Shown: in pieces, positions 50,857-60,308 of the stretch
Layout: every line of letters begins with the position of its first letter
How positions within the stretch are numbered: the stretch's first letter is position 1
NCBI RefSeq assembly: GCF_900166585.1
Contig: NZ_FVZC01000007.1
Coordinates: forward strand, 558,001 to 622,000
Direction: 5' to 3'
Source: Mesobacillus jeotgali
Lineage (GTDB): Bacteria; Bacillota; Bacilli; Bacillales; Cytobacillaceae
DNA: 64,000 nt
Program-made: the position numbers and the translations under genes
The notes under the pieces: model-generated
What the model was told of the DNA's origin: nothing
The model's database searches: none
What the model saw: the letters and a program-made list of their open reading frames with translations, nothing else

Positions 50857-52668
50857 CTATGATAGGTCGGTAAGGGTAATTTTTATTTTTGCCTTAGTGC
50901 CAACGTTTTTTTCAAAAACTGTATTTTCTTTTTTCAGGTAGCTGGCATACGATCTGTTCCATTTTTTTATGGTGACAATGGACAAAATAATCGTGACCGC
51001 AAGTATAGCTGCGATGGTTGGCCAAAAGGCTGCGGAGACATAACCTCCTGAGTAAGCTAACCCAATCGGTGAGAATACAACATAGATAATAGCAACGAGT
51101 GCAAGCAGGATCACTGATACAGGTAATGTGTATTTCCATGGCACCATATTAACGGCTGCTTCTGAACGGAAGGTATATGGTGTCGCTCTTGGTTTCCAGA
51201 TCCCGAATGCGAGCATAATCGCGACTTCTACCACGAATAGGATTGCGTATATATGGATGAAGTGGATGGGAACAGTATAGTCGAAAAGATGCTGTGTACC
51301 CCAGACCATCATATAATATGCAATAACGTGGAAGATTATCACGACTTTTGCTGCAAGTGACGGTACGCGTTTCGAGAAGATGCCGACAAGCAGGATGGCG
51401 ATGATCGGAATATTGAAAAAGCCTGTGAATCTTCTGATCAGATCCCATAATCCTTCAGGCGCGTTCATCAAAAGCGGTGCTATACATAATGAAATGACCG
51501 CCAGCAGCGTTCCGGAGATTTTGCTTACGGAAATCAACTTCGCGTCATCTGCTTCTGGGTTGTAGCGGGCTTTATAGATATCGAGTGCGAACATAGTAGC
51601 CGCGCTGTTCAATAAAGAATTGAAAGAGCTCAATACAGCGCCCAGCAGGACTGCCAGGAAGAAGCCTGACATCCATGTCGGAAGGACATCGGAAATCAAC
51701 GCCGGATAGGCTAGATCAACGGACTTTAAGCCGTCTCCATACATATGGAAGGCAATGACACCTGGAATCATCATCGTCAGCGGTACAAGCAGCTTGTAAA
51801 AACCAGTGATTAATACACCCTTTTGGCCTTCTGCGAGACTCTTTGCGCCGAGAGTTCTCTGGATCACATACTGATTTGACGCCCAATAGAAAAGATTGGC
51901 AAAAATCATCCCAGTAAAAATAGTCCCAAATGGCACGGAGTCCTGCTTCGTCCCTATAGAGTTCATTTTTTCGGTATTGGTTGTCGCGATTTGTTTCATT
52001 CCATCACCGATATTGCCGTCACCAAGGGCAATCAGGCCGAGTACCGGAACAAGCAGTCCGATGATGATCAAGCCAACACCATTCAAGGTATCTGAAATAG
52101 CCACTGCTTTCAGACCTCCGAAAATAGCATAGATGGCTCCTATGATCCCGATGATCCAGATGACGATCCATACCGATGCTTCATAAGAAATGCCAAATAG
52201 CTCAGGGACATTGAAAAGCTGCAGGACCGCAAGAGCTCCTGAATAAAGCATGGACGGTGCAGTAACGAATATGTACCCCAGCATGAACAGAAATACAGTG
52301 TATTGTCTTACCCCTTCATCAAACCGTTTGCTTAAAAACTCGGGAAGGGTGGTGAAATTTCCACCAAGGTATTTTGGAAGCAAGTATGTAGCCATGATTA
52401 TGATTGAGAAAGCGGCAGTGACCTCCCAGGCCATGTTGGATAAGTTTGTTCTGTAGGCTTGTCCATTCAAACCGACCAGTTGTTCTGCGGAAAGATTGGT
52501 AAGCAGCAGTGAACCAGCGATAAAACCTCCTGTCAGACCCCTGCCAGCCAGGAAATAGCCAGCTGAATCACTGACTTCGCCTTTCGTTTTTACATAAGAA
52601 TACCAGGCTACCAGACCCATGAAAAAGGCAGCCGATACGAGCGTGAATCCAATTCCCCCAAAATTCAT
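50857..52668 (-). CDS. Sodium:solute symporter (SSS family)
   Basis: 603 residues, about 14 membrane helices. The N-terminal half has GRGLTGGFIAGSLLLTNLSAEQLVGLNGQAYRTNL and the LLPKYLGGNFTTLPEFLSKRFDEGVRQY motif of SGLT-like carriers (YidK/vSGLT branch). It should use Na+ to import a sugar, inositol or similar solute; nothing adjacent narrows this. Start ATG with AAGGGGTG upstream. Confidence 0.85.
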   Translation of the reverse strand: MNFGGIGFTLVSAAFFMGLVAWYSYVKTKGEVSDSAGYFLAGRGLTGGFIAGSLLLTNLSAEQLVGLNGQAYRTNLSNMAWEVTAAFSIIIMATYLLPKYLGGNFTTLPEFLSKRFDEGVRQYTVFLFMLGYIFVTAPSMLYSGALAVLQLFNVPELFGISYEASVWIVIWIIGIIGAIYAIFGGLKAVAISDTLNGVGLIIIGLLVPVLGLIALGDGNIGDGMKQIATTNTEKMNSIGTKQDSVPFGTIFTGMIFANLFYWASNQYVIQRTLGAKSLAEGQKGVLITGFYKLLVPLTMMIPGVIAFHMYGDGLKSVDLAYPALISDVLPTWMSGFFLAVLLGAVLSSFNSLLNSAATMFALDIYKARYNPEADDAKLISVSKISGTLLAVISLCIAPLLMNAPEGLWDLIRRFTGFFNIPIIAILLVGIFSKRVPSLAAKVVIIFHVIAYYMMVWGTQHLFDYTVPIHFIHIYAILFVVEVAIMLAFGIWKPRATPYTFRSEAAVNMVPWKYTLPVSVILLALVAIIYVVFSPIGLAYSGGYVSAAFWPTIAAILAVTIILSIVTIKKWNRSYASYLKKENTVFEKNVGTKAKIKITLTDLS

Positions 52669-52841
52669 TTTTTGACACCCCTTGATGTGTAATTTTTTCC
52701 CTATTTAATAACCTCCTTGCTGCCTCTCTAAACCTTTAACGCAATAAAATATTATTTCCAAATATTTTAATTAGAAAAAAATGGATGAAAGTTATATACT
52801 GATAGTAGCAATGTTGAATTTAATGGACGGGAGTGGTTCAG

Positions 52842-53216
52842 ATGGATTTTTCAATGATAATATCGGAAGACCGTATCAAGCGTGCCTATAAAGACGGTGA
52901 GTTTGAAAACTTGCCTGGCTACGGAAAACCGTTGAATCTGGAAGATTTATCAGCAGTTCCGGAAGAATTAAGAATGGCTTACAAGATGCTGAAAAATGCT
53001 GGTTTTTCTCCAGAAGAACAAAGGCTAAGGCAGGAAGTTATGTCAATCGAAGACCTGATCCGAACTTGTGAAAACCCGGAAGAGAAAACCAGGCTGAACC
53101 AGGAACTCAGTGCAAAATTGCTAAAGTACAATAAAATCATGTCCAGCAGGGGTGCCAGGACAAATTCTTCTATATTTAAAAATTACGAGCGGAAGATTGA
53201 AAAGAAACTATTATAA
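52842..53216 (+). CDS. DUF1992 domain protein (DnaJ-homologue subfamily C28 type)
   Basis: 124 residues from ATG 52842 (GGGAG eight bases upstream; GTG 52833 is inside that site). The sequence DRIKRAYKDGEFENLPGYGKPLNLED is the DUF1992 hallmark; helices with basic C-terminus follow. Bacterial members are uncharacterised. Ends at a very strong terminator. Confidence 0.88.
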   Translation: MDFSMIISEDRIKRAYKDGEFENLPGYGKPLNLEDLSAVPEELRMAYKMLKNAGFSPEEQRLRQEVMSIEDLIRTCENPEEKTRLNQELSAKLLKYNKIMSSRGARTNSSIFKNYERKIEKKLL

Positions 53217-53218
53217 AT

Positions 53219-53254
53219 AAAGGGCCAGGCGGGAATTCCCGCCTGGCCCTTAAA
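53219..53254 (+). terminator. Strong intrinsic terminator
   Basis: AAGGGCCAGGCGGGAA and TTCCCGCCTGGCCCTT form a perfect 16-bp stem with no real loop. Confidence 0.85.
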
Positions 53255-53324
53255 TGTTTAGAAGTTCATGTGAAAAGTCCTGTTCAGCTTATCGATCTTA
53301 CCAGGGGCTATGCGTTTTTTTTGG

Positions 53325-54806
53325 TTACGCCCCTAGTGTCTTGATTTTTTCAGCAGCACCCGCTGTCTGGCTGACGTAAGCTGCTATTGTCTGATTATCA
53401 TCATTCAATGTTTCAATTGTTGCGTTCATTTCCTCGAGGCCCGCGGTGGCCTGCTCGATAATCGCAGCCAGCTCACGTGTGGATGCTTCGACATCACCTG
53501 TCTGATTCATGACATCACTGACCGTTAATTCGAATTGGCCGAATTGAGTGGTCAGTTCGCGAAGAGTACTGCTGACTTCTCCGAAGAATCCGGAAACTTC
53601 CTCAACCGCAGAACGGCTTTCTTCGAGCTTTTCACTGCTGTCGTTCATTTTTTCCAGTGCAGCTGAGTTTGTTTCATTTACAGAAGTAAGGTTCTCAGTA
53701 ATCTGAATGGCGGTTTCCTTTGTCATTTCGGCAAGCTTGCGAATCTCATTGGCTACTACCGAGAAGCCCTTTCCAGCTTCGCCGGCGCGTGCGGCTTCAA
53801 TTGATGCGTTAAGGGCAAGCAGATTCGTTTGCTCGGTGATATTGCGGATGTTGACGATGAATCCATTCGTTTCTTCGATTTTTTTTGTCAGCATGGAGAA
53901 GGTCTGGCTCAGTTCGGATATCGAAGCCGCCAGCTCCTTCATATCGCCCTGAAGCTCGCCAATCTTAACAGAACCGCTTTCGGAAGCTTTGGCAGCCTGT
54001 AAGGTATTTTCAGAGAGCAAGACTGACATATCAGACATTTCGTCCATTCTTTGCTTAGTCATCTCGGCATTCTCGGAAATTTGGTTGATCTGTTCAGTCT
54101 GCACCTGGCTTCCGGCAGAAATTTCATTTACAGCGATTTTCATTTCTGTTTGTGAAGACAGATGGGTCTGGATTTGTTCATTGATTTTGCCAAGACTCTC
54201 TGTTACGACAAGCAGCTCGCTATGGAGCAGGGCGCTATGCTGTTCCTTACGGGCTTTTTCATTTTCCGATTCTGCTAGAAAAGCTTCCAGTGATTTAAAC
54301 GCATTGCTGTTTAAGCGAATCAACACGAATAGCACTGCGCCAAGCAAAATATAACAGAGCAGGATTGCCGCGAAGGTGCTGCTTAAAAAATCCTGATTCT
54401 CTGTGGCAAGCAAGGTATTCATGACCACTGCCGCCAACCCAAGACTGTAGCCGGTAATAAAGACCTTCAGGTTGAAATGGATGGCGGAGAAGACGGCCAG
54501 AAATAACAGAACCAGCAAAAACGCCCCGTTCCCTCCAAACATTCCGATATAAAAGAAATGGTGGATGAAGATAGCAGCAAAAGCGGCATAAGGGAATAAG
54601 GCTTCCTTCTTAAGCCATAGCTGGAAGATTAGAAAGAACAGAACAAAAAATGATAATTCACTTACATATACCATTGTTTTGAGCATTGTTTCCTTTTCAA
54701 TAATGGTATAAACAGATGTCGCGATCAGGGATACCGAATAAGTACTGAGCATTAAGATGTTCTTCTTTTTCGTATCCTGTCTGCGGAGATTTTCAATAGC
54801 CTCCAC
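53325..54806 (-). CDS. Methyl-accepting chemotaxis protein with six-helix membrane domain
   Basis: 493 residues from GTG 54806 (AAGGGGG upstream). The N-terminal 180 residues hold about six membrane helices with very short loops and no periplasmic ligand domain; the C-terminal 300 form the coiled-coil signalling domain with the hairpin tip [41 protein letters not shown] in pattern. There is no HAMP. It feeds CheA/CheW and probably senses a membrane-linked signal such as energy state. A SigD promoter lies upstream. Confidence 0.92.
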   Translation of the reverse strand: MEAIENLRRQDTKKKNILMLSTYSVSLIATSVYTIIEKETMLKTMVYVSELSFFVLFFLIFQLWLKKEALFPYAAFAAIFIHHFFYIGMFGGNGAFLLVLLFLAVFSAIHFNLKVFITGYSLGLAAVVMNTLLATENQDFLSSTFAAILLCYILLGAVLFVLIRLNSNAFKSLEAFLAESENEKARKEQHSALLHSELLVVTESLGKINEQIQTHLSSQTEMKIAVNEISAGSQVQTEQINQISENAEMTKQRMDEMSDMSVLLSENTLQAAKASESGSVKIGELQGDMKELAASISELSQTFSMLTKKIEETNGFIVNIRNITEQTNLLALNASIEAARAGEAGKGFSVVANEIRKLAEMTKETAIQITENLTSVNETNSAALEKMNDSSEKLEESRSAVEEVSGFFGEVSSTLRELTTQFGQFELTVSDVMNQTGDVEASTRELAAIIEQATAGLEEMNATIETLNDDNQTIAAYVSQTAGAAEKIKTLGA

Positions 54807-54845
54807 GTTAATCCCCCTTAGATGGTAAATGTCTTTACATATGTT

Positions 54846-54872
54846 ATATCGGCATAAAAAATCACAAACTTA
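54846..54872 (-). promoter_or_regulatory. SigD promoter of the chemoreceptor gene
   Basis: On the minus strand TAAG, a 15-base spacer and GCCGATAT: seven or eight positions of the -10 and three of four in the -35 fit the motility sigma-D consensus. Confidence 0.85.
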
Positions 54873-54920
54873 ATGGCAGGCGAAAAATTATTTTTTGGTC
54901 CTCATTTCAGTTAAATTACT

Positions 54921-54946
54921 TAAGATTTATAAAAATATGTCGAAAT
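54921..54946 (+). promoter_or_regulatory. SigD-like promoter of motAB
   Basis: TAAG, a 14-base spacer and GTCGAAAT lie 70 bases upstream of motA. The match to TAAA-N15-GCCGATAT is degenerate but in the expected place. Confidence 0.5.
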
Positions 54947-55015
54947 AAAAAGAGATATTATGACAGTCACGAATTAGAGATAGAAGTTAAAGCAAAGCAG
55001 ACAGGGGAGTCGTAC

Positions 55016-55810
55016 ATGGATAAGTCGTCAATTATTGGTGTCATATTAGCAATCATTGCGGTAGGAGTCGGGATGGTGTTCAAAGGTGTCAGCCCGAGTG
55101 CCCTTGCCAACCCCGCAGCGATCTTAATCATAGTGGTGGGTACTGTTGCGGCGGTGACAATCGCCTTTCCCGCAAATGAACTGAAGAAAGTACCCAAGCT
55201 GTTTAAAATTTTATTTAAAGAACAAGAAAGTGCAGATTTACCTTCATTAATTCGTTTGTTTTCTGAATGGGCCCAGCTTGCCCGTAAAGAAGGGTTGCTT
55301 GCGCTTGAGGCGAAAACGAGTGAAGTGGATGATGAGTTTTTGAAAAATGGCTTATCGCTTGCTGTTGATGGCCAGAGTGCTGATTATATCAGGGATGTTT
55401 TAACTGAAGAGGTTGAAGCGATGGAGGAACGCCACTTATCAGGTGCCGCGATTTTCACCCAGGCTGGCACTTATGCACCAACTTTAGGGGTTCTGGGTGC
55501 AGTAGTTGGCCTGATTGCGGCGTTGAGTCATATGGACAATACAGACGAGCTTGGCAGAGCAATCAGTGCTGCCTTCGTTGCAACATTATTGGGGATCTTC
55601 ACTGGTTATGTTTTATGGCACCCATTCGCCAATAAATTGAAGCGCAAATCCAAACAGGAAGCGCAAGTGAAATACATGATGATTGAAGGTATTCTTTCCA
55701 TCCTTGAGGGGGAAGCACCGCGGGTGATTGAACAAAAGCTCGCTTCCTATCTGCCAGCTGGGGAACGGAAGCTGATACTTGAAGAAAGCGTCGTGGCCCA
55801 GGATGAGTAA
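55016..55810 (+). CDS. motA: Flagellar motor stator protein MotA
   Basis: 264 residues very close to B. subtilis MotA: start MDKSSIIGVILAIIAVGVGM, SALANPAAILIIVVGT, cytoplasmic RKEGLLALEAK region that contacts FliG, and TM3-TM4 AGTYAPTLGVLGAVVGLIAALSHMD with the conserved Pro. Four membrane helices. With MotB it forms the proton-driven stator. It overlaps motB by eight bases. Confidence 0.96.
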   Translation: MDKSSIIGVILAIIAVGVGMVFKGVSPSALANPAAILIIVVGTVAAVTIAFPANELKKVPKLFKILFKEQESADLPSLIRLFSEWAQLARKEGLLALEAKTSEVDDEFLKNGLSLAVDGQSADYIRDVLTEEVEAMEERHLSGAAIFTQAGTYAPTLGVLGAVVGLIAALSHMDNTDELGRAISAAFVATLLGIFTGYVLWHPFANKLKRKSKQEAQVKYMMIEGILSILEGEAPRVIEQKLASYLPAGERKLILEESVVAQDE

Positions 55811-56576
55811 GAAAAGGAAAAAGAAGCATCATGAGGATCATATGGACGAATCCTGGCTGATTCCATATGCGGATCTGCTCACTCTCCTGCTGGCATTGTT
55901 TATCGTCCTGTTCGCAATGAGTTCAGTAGATGCCGTTAAGTTTCAGCAGATGTCAAAGGCATTCAATGATGTTTTCACAGGAGGGACAGGGGTGTTCGAC
56001 TTCCAGAGCCCGATGCCCGAAGGCCAGATGGAATCGCCTGATGAACGTAAAGAAGACGTTGAAAAGAATGATAAGGAAACGACTGATACTGCCAAAGATC
56101 AGATGGAGCTTCTGGCCATCCAGCAGAAGGTCAATTCCTATATAGAAGAAAAAAAACTGACAGATAAACTCAATACAAAACTTACCGATGAGGGACTGCT
56201 GCTGACAATTCGGGACAATGTCCTCTTTGAATCAGGCAGGGCAGAGGTCCGGGCTACAGATACCAATATCGCAAATGAAATTGCGGACTTGCTGGTTATG
56301 GAGCCTCCCCGGAATATTATCATCAGCGGGCATACAGATAATGTGCCGATCAGGACCGCGAGATATGAATCGAATTGGGAACTGAGTGTCATGAGAGCCG
56401 TTGAATTCATGAAGATCATTTTGAAAAATGAACAGCTTGATCCTCGCTGGTTCAGTGCCAAAGGATTTGGGGAGTTTCAGCCAGTAGCTACCAATGACAC
56501 CACAGAAGGCAAGGCAAGGAACCGCCGGGTAGAAATTTTAATTCTTCCGCGGACAAGCAATAATCCGGGACAATAA
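55803..56576 (+). CDS. motB: Flagellar motor stator protein MotB
   Basis: 257 residues from ATG 55803 within the end of motA. It starts with a basic tail and one membrane helix PYADLLTLLLALFIVLFAMS with the proton-accepting Asp. The plug region follows and then an OmpA-type peptidoglycan-binding domain (about 150-250: LFESGRAEVR, ISGHTDNVPI, SVMRAVEFMKIIL, NRRVEILILP). It anchors the stator to the wall. Confidence 0.95.
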   Translation: MSKKRKKKHHEDHMDESWLIPYADLLTLLLALFIVLFAMSSVDAVKFQQMSKAFNDVFTGGTGVFDFQSPMPEGQMESPDERKEDVEKNDKETTDTAKDQMELLAIQQKVNSYIEEKKLTDKLNTKLTDEGLLLTIRDNVLFESGRAEVRATDTNIANEIADLLVMEPPRNIIISGHTDNVPIRTARYESNWELSVMRAVEFMKIILKNEQLDPRWFSAKGFGEFQPVATNDTTEGKARNRRVEILILPRTSNNPGQ

Positions 56577-56578
56577 AC

Positions 56579-56615
56579 AAACTGCTGCCAGGCAAAATGG
56601 CAGCAGTTTTTTGTT
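56579..56615 (+). terminator. Terminator of motAB
   Basis: AAACTGCTGCCA and TGGCAGCAGTTT pair across GGCAAAA, then TTTT. Confidence 0.88.
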
Positions 56616-56693
56616 GAAAAAATATTTTGGGTATTTTCATAATTTTGGTTATTTGCTATGATTTAGGAATCTTAATTTCCGAGGTAAAAAGAA

Positions 56694-57908
56694 ATGAATA
56701 AACTAAAAGGCTATTATAAGCAATTCCACCCGATTGTCTGGGTGCTCCTGGGCGGTACTGTTCTTGCAAGGGGATCCGCTTTTGCAACATTGCCATTTCT
56801 GGCCATCTATCTTTCTAGGAATCTGGATCTGCATCCAGTATTGATCGGGATCACGATTGGAATCAGTCCATTGTCTGGAGTGATTGGCGGCTTCCTTGGC
56901 GGCCATTTATCAGACAAATACGGCCGCAAGCCGGTGATGATTGGTTCGTTGTTTGCGATGTCGCTTGTCTATTTTGGCTTCATGATTGCTGAGACCCCGG
57001 GATGGTTCATTGTCCTGAATGCACTGAATGGCTTGAGCGGCTCATTTTTTGAACCGACCGGCCAGGCGCTGATTGCCGATTTAACAGAAAAAAGCAAGCG
57101 TATGAGGGCATTTTCACTAAGATATACGGCTATCAATATCGGAGCTTCTGTCGGCCCGTTACTCGGTGCCTATCTGGCTGTCGTTTCAGCTAAATCAGCT
57201 TTCATGGTAACAGGAATCATGTATTTCATTTATGTCCTCATACTGTCATTGATGATGAAGAAATACAATCTGGGCAACCCGGTGGGTGAAGGTTCAAAAG
57301 TAACATTCGCCAGTTCATTAAAAATCATCAGCAAAGATAAAGCCTTAAGATATTTGATACTGGGAACAATCATCATTAATTTTGGCTATTCACAAATGGA
57401 ATCCAATGTACCGCAATATCTAGAATCATCTATTGCAAATGGGGTGCTTGTCTATTCCGTGATGCTTTCGATCAATGCAGTGATGGTTGTCTTGCTGCAA
57501 ATGCCAATCAGCCACATCGCAGAAAAGTTCAAGACGATGCAGGTGATGATGGCCGGTGCGGTTTTCCTCTCATTGGGAATGCTGACATTTGGATTTGTGA
57601 CTGGCTGGTACACTTGCATAATAGCGATTATCTTCATAACCATAGGAGAAATACTTATCTTTCCATCAAGCAGTTATCTTGTTGACCAGCTTGCAACAGA
57701 TGAACTAAGGGGAACGTACTTTGGAGCGGCGCAGTTCCGGAGGATCGGCCATTTTCTGGGACCGATTGTCGGTGGTTTTTTACTGAAAGAAGCAGGAGGG
57801 ACGATCTTATTTACTTTTGTTTCTTTCGCAGTGCTTGGAAGTATCCTTTTTTTCATCCAGGGTAACAGAATTTTTGTAAAAACAGCACCATCAGTAATGA
57901 AAAGTTAA
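56694..57908 (+). CDS. MFS transporter
   Basis: 404 residues with twelve helices, the MFS motif GGHLSDKYGRKPVMIGS and ALIADLTEKSKRMRAFSLRYTAINIGASVGP (motif of drug-resistance H+ antiporters). The second MFS of the window; it is only weakly similar to the one at 41.1 kb. Substrate unknown. Ends at a strong terminator. Confidence 0.85.
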   Translation: MNKLKGYYKQFHPIVWVLLGGTVLARGSAFATLPFLAIYLSRNLDLHPVLIGITIGISPLSGVIGGFLGGHLSDKYGRKPVMIGSLFAMSLVYFGFMIAETPGWFIVLNALNGLSGSFFEPTGQALIADLTEKSKRMRAFSLRYTAINIGASVGPLLGAYLAVVSAKSAFMVTGIMYFIYVLILSLMMKKYNLGNPVGEGSKVTFASSLKIISKDKALRYLILGTIIINFGYSQMESNVPQYLESSIANGVLVYSVMLSINAVMVVLLQMPISHIAEKFKTMQVMMAGAVFLSLGMLTFGFVTGWYTCIIAIIFITIGEILIFPSSSYLVDQLATDELRGTYFGAAQFRRIGHFLGPIVGGFLLKEAGGTILFTFVSFAVLGSILFFIQGNRIFVKTAPSVMKS

Positions 57909-57952
57909 CAAAAGAGAGCAAGATTCCATGGAGAATCTTGCTCTCTTTTGTG
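57909..57952 (+). terminator. Terminator of the MFS gene
   Basis: AAAAGAGAGCAAGATTC and GAATCTTGCTCTCTTTT form an almost perfect stem around CATGGA. Confidence 0.9.
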
Positions 57953-58018
57953 TTTATAGGCACTTTATTAGATAAAATAGCGAACTTAAAAAAATCCCAG
58001 GAAGAATCGAAGCATAAA

Positions 58019-58054
58019 AAAGGAAACCGATTAAATTTTACTCGGTTTCCTTAC
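58019..58054 (-). terminator. Terminator overlapping the 58.0-kb minus gene
   Basis: AAGGAAACCGA and TCGGTTTCCTT pair around the stop codon of the gene; on the minus strand TTTTTT follows. Confidence 0.75.
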
Positions 58055-58157
58055 CCGGCATGTCTGGCTGGCACATTTTATCGATCGCAGCGCCGATGAC
58101 TAACATCATAATGATTGGAATGGAGAAGTTCAGTATATGAACAATAGTCATGTCCAT
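58038..58157 (-). CDS. Small membrane protein (39 aa)
   Basis: ATG 58157 (or 58151) with AGAGGGGG upstream. One helix (IVHILNFSIPIIMMLVIGAA) and a short charged tail (DKMCQPDMPGKETE). No family recognised. Confidence 0.6.
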   Translation of the reverse strand: MDMTIVHILNFSIPIIMMLVIGAAIDKMCQPDMPGKETE

Positions 58158-58159
58158 AA

Positions 58160-58476
58160 CCCCCTCTGAATTATAAGGTTTACATATTACTTACATTATA
58201 TTGTATTTGTCACAAAATAGACACAATTAAATTTGACTATTCTGAATATTTTCCGCTCTCATTGCACGATATGTATTAACTTCAAAGTTCTCAACATAGA
58301 TTCCAAGATTTCCACACATGCGTGGGGAAAAAGTAAGGAATTTTAACAGTTTTACTATTATCAATGGCTGCCTCATTTAATAATTGGAACTAAATTTTAA
58401 TAGTATTGTGTATATTCGGACAAAGGTATAAGATTTAATTGGTAAGCTATATTCTGGAAATAGCGAGGTGCGCTGC
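58160..58476. other. Intergenic region upstream of the PsuK-like gene
   Basis: About 300 AT-rich bases. A hairpin TTTCCACACATGCGTGGGGAAA (58310-58330) looks like a terminator or regulatory stem. No other feature can be supported. Confidence 0.4.
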
Positions 58477-59574
58477 ATGAACGAAAAAGAGGCCCTTATT
58501 TTAAAGCTGATCAAAGAGGATCCGTTCATTTCACATTTTGATCTTGCCGCAAAGGCAGATTTACCGGGTGACAGAGTTGCTGGCTATATTTCCTCCTTAA
58601 TGAAGCAGGGAAAGATCGTGGGGAGAGCATATGTTTTACCAGAGCAACGGCAGGTATTATGTGTAGGTGGCGCTAATATCGACCGCAAAATATGGTCAAA
58701 AGGGGTGCTGGAACTGGGTACTTCTAACCCGGCTGAGAGTTCAAAGTCCTGTGGAGGGGTTGCCAGGAATATAGCCGAGAACCTGGGCAGGCTTGGAAGC
58801 GGTGTCAGTGTGCTGACGGCCGTAGGTGAAGACCACGAAGGACACTGGCTGATGGAATACACTAGGGCTTTCGCCGATGTCGCTCCGTCAGAAATCCTAA
58901 AGGGACATTCTACTGGAACATATACGGCTGTGCTGGATCAGGAGGGTGAGATGACTGTCGCTTTAGCGGAAATGTCACTCTATGATTCTATTACTCCTGA
59001 ATTCATCGATCGCAAATGGAGTTACTTTGCTTCCTCGGATTTCATCATGCTGGATACCAACTTTCCTGCTGATGTGCTCAATCGGATCATCGAGCGATGC
59101 CGTAAGGAAAACATCCAGCTTTGTATCACGCCAGTGTCATCTCCAAAAGCGAAGAAGTTGCCTCATGACCTGCTGGGGGTTACATGGCTGATTGCAAATA
59201 AGGATGAAGCTGAAGCCATTTCAGGGATCAAGATTGAAACAGAAGGGGACTTTTTCAGAGCGGCCGAAACAATCATACATAAAGGCGTTGAAAAGGTTGT
59301 CATCAGCCGCGGTGATAAAGGACTGATTTACTTTACTGAAAAAGGAGAAGCAGGCGTACTGATTCCTCCGGCGATTTCTATCATCGATGTAACGGGAGCC
59401 GGTGATTCGCTGGTGGCCGGTATCATTTATGCCCATCTGAACCGCATCCAGACTGAGGATGCCTGCAAGATTGGAATGGCCTGTTCCATACTTACATTGC
59501 AGTCAATCGAAACAGTCAATCCGATTTTGAATAATCAACAATTGCTAGAAACATTTAAACAAAACTTTAAATAA
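58477..59574 (+). CDS. PfkB-family kinase with N-terminal HTH (pseudouridine kinase-like)
   Basis: 365 residues from ATG 58477 (GCGAGGTG six bases upstream). Residues 1-60 are a winged-helix (ALILKLIKEDPFISHFDLAAKADLPGDRVAGYISSLMKQGKIVGR pattern); residues 65-360 a PfkB/ribokinase fold with GGANIDRK, GGVARNIAENLGRLG and the anion hole/catalytic DVTGAGDSLVAGI. The layout matches PsuK-type kinases that phosphorylate pseudouridine before PsuG cleavage. A psuG remnant immediately downstream supports this assignment. Confidence 0.85.
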   Translation: MNEKEALILKLIKEDPFISHFDLAAKADLPGDRVAGYISSLMKQGKIVGRAYVLPEQRQVLCVGGANIDRKIWSKGVLELGTSNPAESSKSCGGVARNIAENLGRLGSGVSVLTAVGEDHEGHWLMEYTRAFADVAPSEILKGHSTGTYTAVLDQEGEMTVALAEMSLYDSITPEFIDRKWSYFASSDFIMLDTNFPADVLNRIIERCRKENIQLCITPVSSPKAKKLPHDLLGVTWLIANKDEAEAISGIKIETEGDFFRAAETIIHKGVEKVVISRGDKGLIYFTEKGEAGVLIPPAISIIDVTGAGDSLVAGIIYAHLNRIQTEDACKIGMACSILTLQSIETVNPILNNQQLLETFKQNFK

Positions 59575-59587
59575 GGCGAGGTACAGC

Positions 59588-59780
59588 ATGCTGGAAAACA
59601 GGATTGAATACTCTCGCTCGAGTATCTGGAAACCCGGGCATACCTCTTGCAGGCTTTGGGACCGATTCACTGCCAGCATTTATACCAGGACTAGCGAAAG
59701 GGAAAAGCCTAGTCGCCAATATCGCGCTTGTCAAAAACAATGGAAGTGCGGGAGCAAAGATTGCCGCCAGCCTTTCCTAG
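59588..59780 (+). pseudogene. Remnant of psuG (pseudouridine-5'-phosphate glycosidase)
   Basis: Three separated PsuG-like pieces survive in about 190 bases: the N-terminal MLENRIEYS, then LEYLET and GIPLAGFGTDSLPAF (different frames), then the C-terminal KGKSLVANIALVKNNGSAGA plus KIAASLS. Family enzymes are about 305 residues, so some 200 N-terminal and 60 central codons are gone and the frame is broken. A ribosome site remains. The pseudouridine pathway seems lost while the kinase stays intact. Confidence 0.8.
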
Positions 59781-59783
59781 CAG

Positions 59784-59814
59784 GAAATCAGCCTTTAAGG
59801 CTGATTTTTTTTGT
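59784..59814 (+). terminator. Terminator after the psuG remnant
   Basis: AAATCAGCC and GGCTGATTT pair across TTTAA, then T residues. Confidence 0.85.
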
Positions 59815-59893
59815 TTAGGATACTTATATTAGGTCTAATGAGCCCTTTCGGATTGTACTTTATAGTAATATTCATTTTTAAAATTTCGTGAAA

Positions 59894-60154
59894 TCAAGGT
59901 AGTAGGAGAAGGTAGTCTTTACTGATTCCATTTTTAATTGCCTCATCAACCAGAATCTTCTCTGATTTGGTTGTCTGCTGTCCCATCAAGTCTTCTCCTC
60001 TCTCGATATAGCTGAGGCATGACTTGGAAACCTCTGCTTTTAGAGAAAGTTCGATAAGTTTCTTTCGAGCCTTAGTCTTTGGATTCCTTTTCCAATCATC
60101 ATATGGTTGTTTTAATTCATTATAACGAACATTAGTATTCTTTAAAAAACACAA
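59894..60154 (-). pseudogene. Degenerate SinR-like paralogue
   Basis: An 86-codon frame with a poor TTG start. It contains a damaged HTH (LSLKAEVSKSCLSYIERGEDL, compare AEQAGVAKSYLSSLERNLQT in SinR of this window) and a C-terminal segment EKILVDEAIKNGISKDYLLLL that resembles the SinI/SinR dimerisation hook. The middle of SinR is missing. It could be a dead paralogue or a short SinR-interacting protein; a perfect SinR-like palindrome lies just upstream. Confidence 0.5.
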
Positions 60155-60175
60155 GAAAGTGAGAAAACGGCAGTA

Positions 60176-60216
60176 TTTTCTTAAAAAAGAACGAAAAATG
60201 TTCTTTTTTAAGAAAA
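60176..60216. promoter_or_regulatory. Palindrome with SinR-type half sites
   Basis: TTTTCTTAAAAAAGAAC and its exact complement, 7-base spacer. Each arm holds AAAGAAC / GTTCTTT, the known SinR half-site (GTTCTYT). It lies between the divergent SinR-like fragment and the zinc-ribbon gene and could control both. Confidence 0.6.
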
Positions 60217-60308
60217 TTTGCCTTATTATCGAATTTTTCAGAAATGATTCCTATGAACTATACTCGAATAAAGATGTGGAACAAATAATATAAAGGAGGC
60301 GGATGGTG

